From Lysobacter sp. yr284 (GTDB lineage Bacteria > Pseudomonadota > Gammaproteobacteria > Xanthomonadales > Xanthomonadaceae): a DNA stretch of 40,006 nucleotides. The notes under the pieces were generated by a model, which searched no databases, was not told the origin of the DNA, and saw only the letters and a list, made by a program, of their open reading frames with translations. A program made the translations under genes and the position numbers. This document shows positions 39,934-40,006 of the stretch, one piece after another. Positions within the stretch are counted from its first letter, which is position 1; the number at the start of each line of letters is the position of its first letter. The stretch lies in NCBI RefSeq assembly GCF_900107375.1, contig NZ_FNPT01000009.1, forward strand, positions 1-40,006, read 5' to 3'.

Positions 39934-40006
39934 CGGCCGCTTGCGGACGGAAGCTTTGGATGGTGGCTTGTCGTCAAACGCACGAACACGCAAAGACCGA
40001 ACCCGC

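Overview
The window reads as a very GC-rich gammaproteobacterial chromosome, most likely Lysobacter or a close Xanthomonadaceae relative. This rests on very strong G/C preference at third codon positions, GTAG-headed REP palindromes, a CTTTCTTTGG/CAAAGAAAG intergenic repeat typical of Xanthomonadaceae, and the gene content. No rRNA, tRNA, CRISPR array, insertion sequence or phage gene was seen.

Region 1 (1-21.1 kb, + strand) is the 3' part of a nonribosomal peptide biosynthetic cluster whose upstream part lies outside the window. A giant NRPS (3874 residues visible, 5' end missing) reads (A)-T-C-A-T*-C*-A-T-C-A-T-terminal C/E-like domain. Its second visible carrier domain has Trp in place of the phosphopantetheine Ser, and the following C domain has lost HHxxxDG, so one internal module looks dead or skipped. 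The third A domain carries a clear Ser code. The second and fourth share an identical acid-rich code that suggests a basic substrate. Start/stop-overlapping genes for a DrrA/DrrB-like ABC exporter follow. Next come an EctB-family diaminobutyrate aminotransferase overlapping a JmjC/cupin-8 oxygenase, an RND pump pair (adaptor and permease, no outer-membrane channel) and a type II thioesterase. A plausible scheme is that the aminotransferase makes 2,4-diaminobutyrate, the oxygenase hydroxylates it or a bound residue, the NRPS assembles the peptide, the thioesterase clears misloaded carriers and the two transporters export or give self-resistance.

Region 2 (21.1-22.24 kb) holds a convergent LuxR-HTH regulator. 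It has a strong SD before a GTG start and a long AT-rich upstream region with a perfect TATAAT overlapped by a Fur-box-like sequence and three TGATWATCGC repeats.

Region 3 (22.24-30.55 kb, - strand) is the conserved bacterial alpha-2-macroglobulin/pbpC pair. The macroglobulin keeps its CxEQ thioester.

Region 4 (30.9-40 kb) is ordinary chromosome: a 50-residue two-helix membrane protein, an NTF2-like protein, a luciferase-family oxidoreductase, an FKBP lipoprotein, an arsR-SRPBCC pair with a palindrome over the arsR start codon, an XRE/MmyB-like regulator divergent from a membrane protein with a palindrome between them, greB, an NlpE-like lipoprotein and a YjgR/HerA-like ATPase. REP pairs and hairpin-rich repeats fill the gaps.
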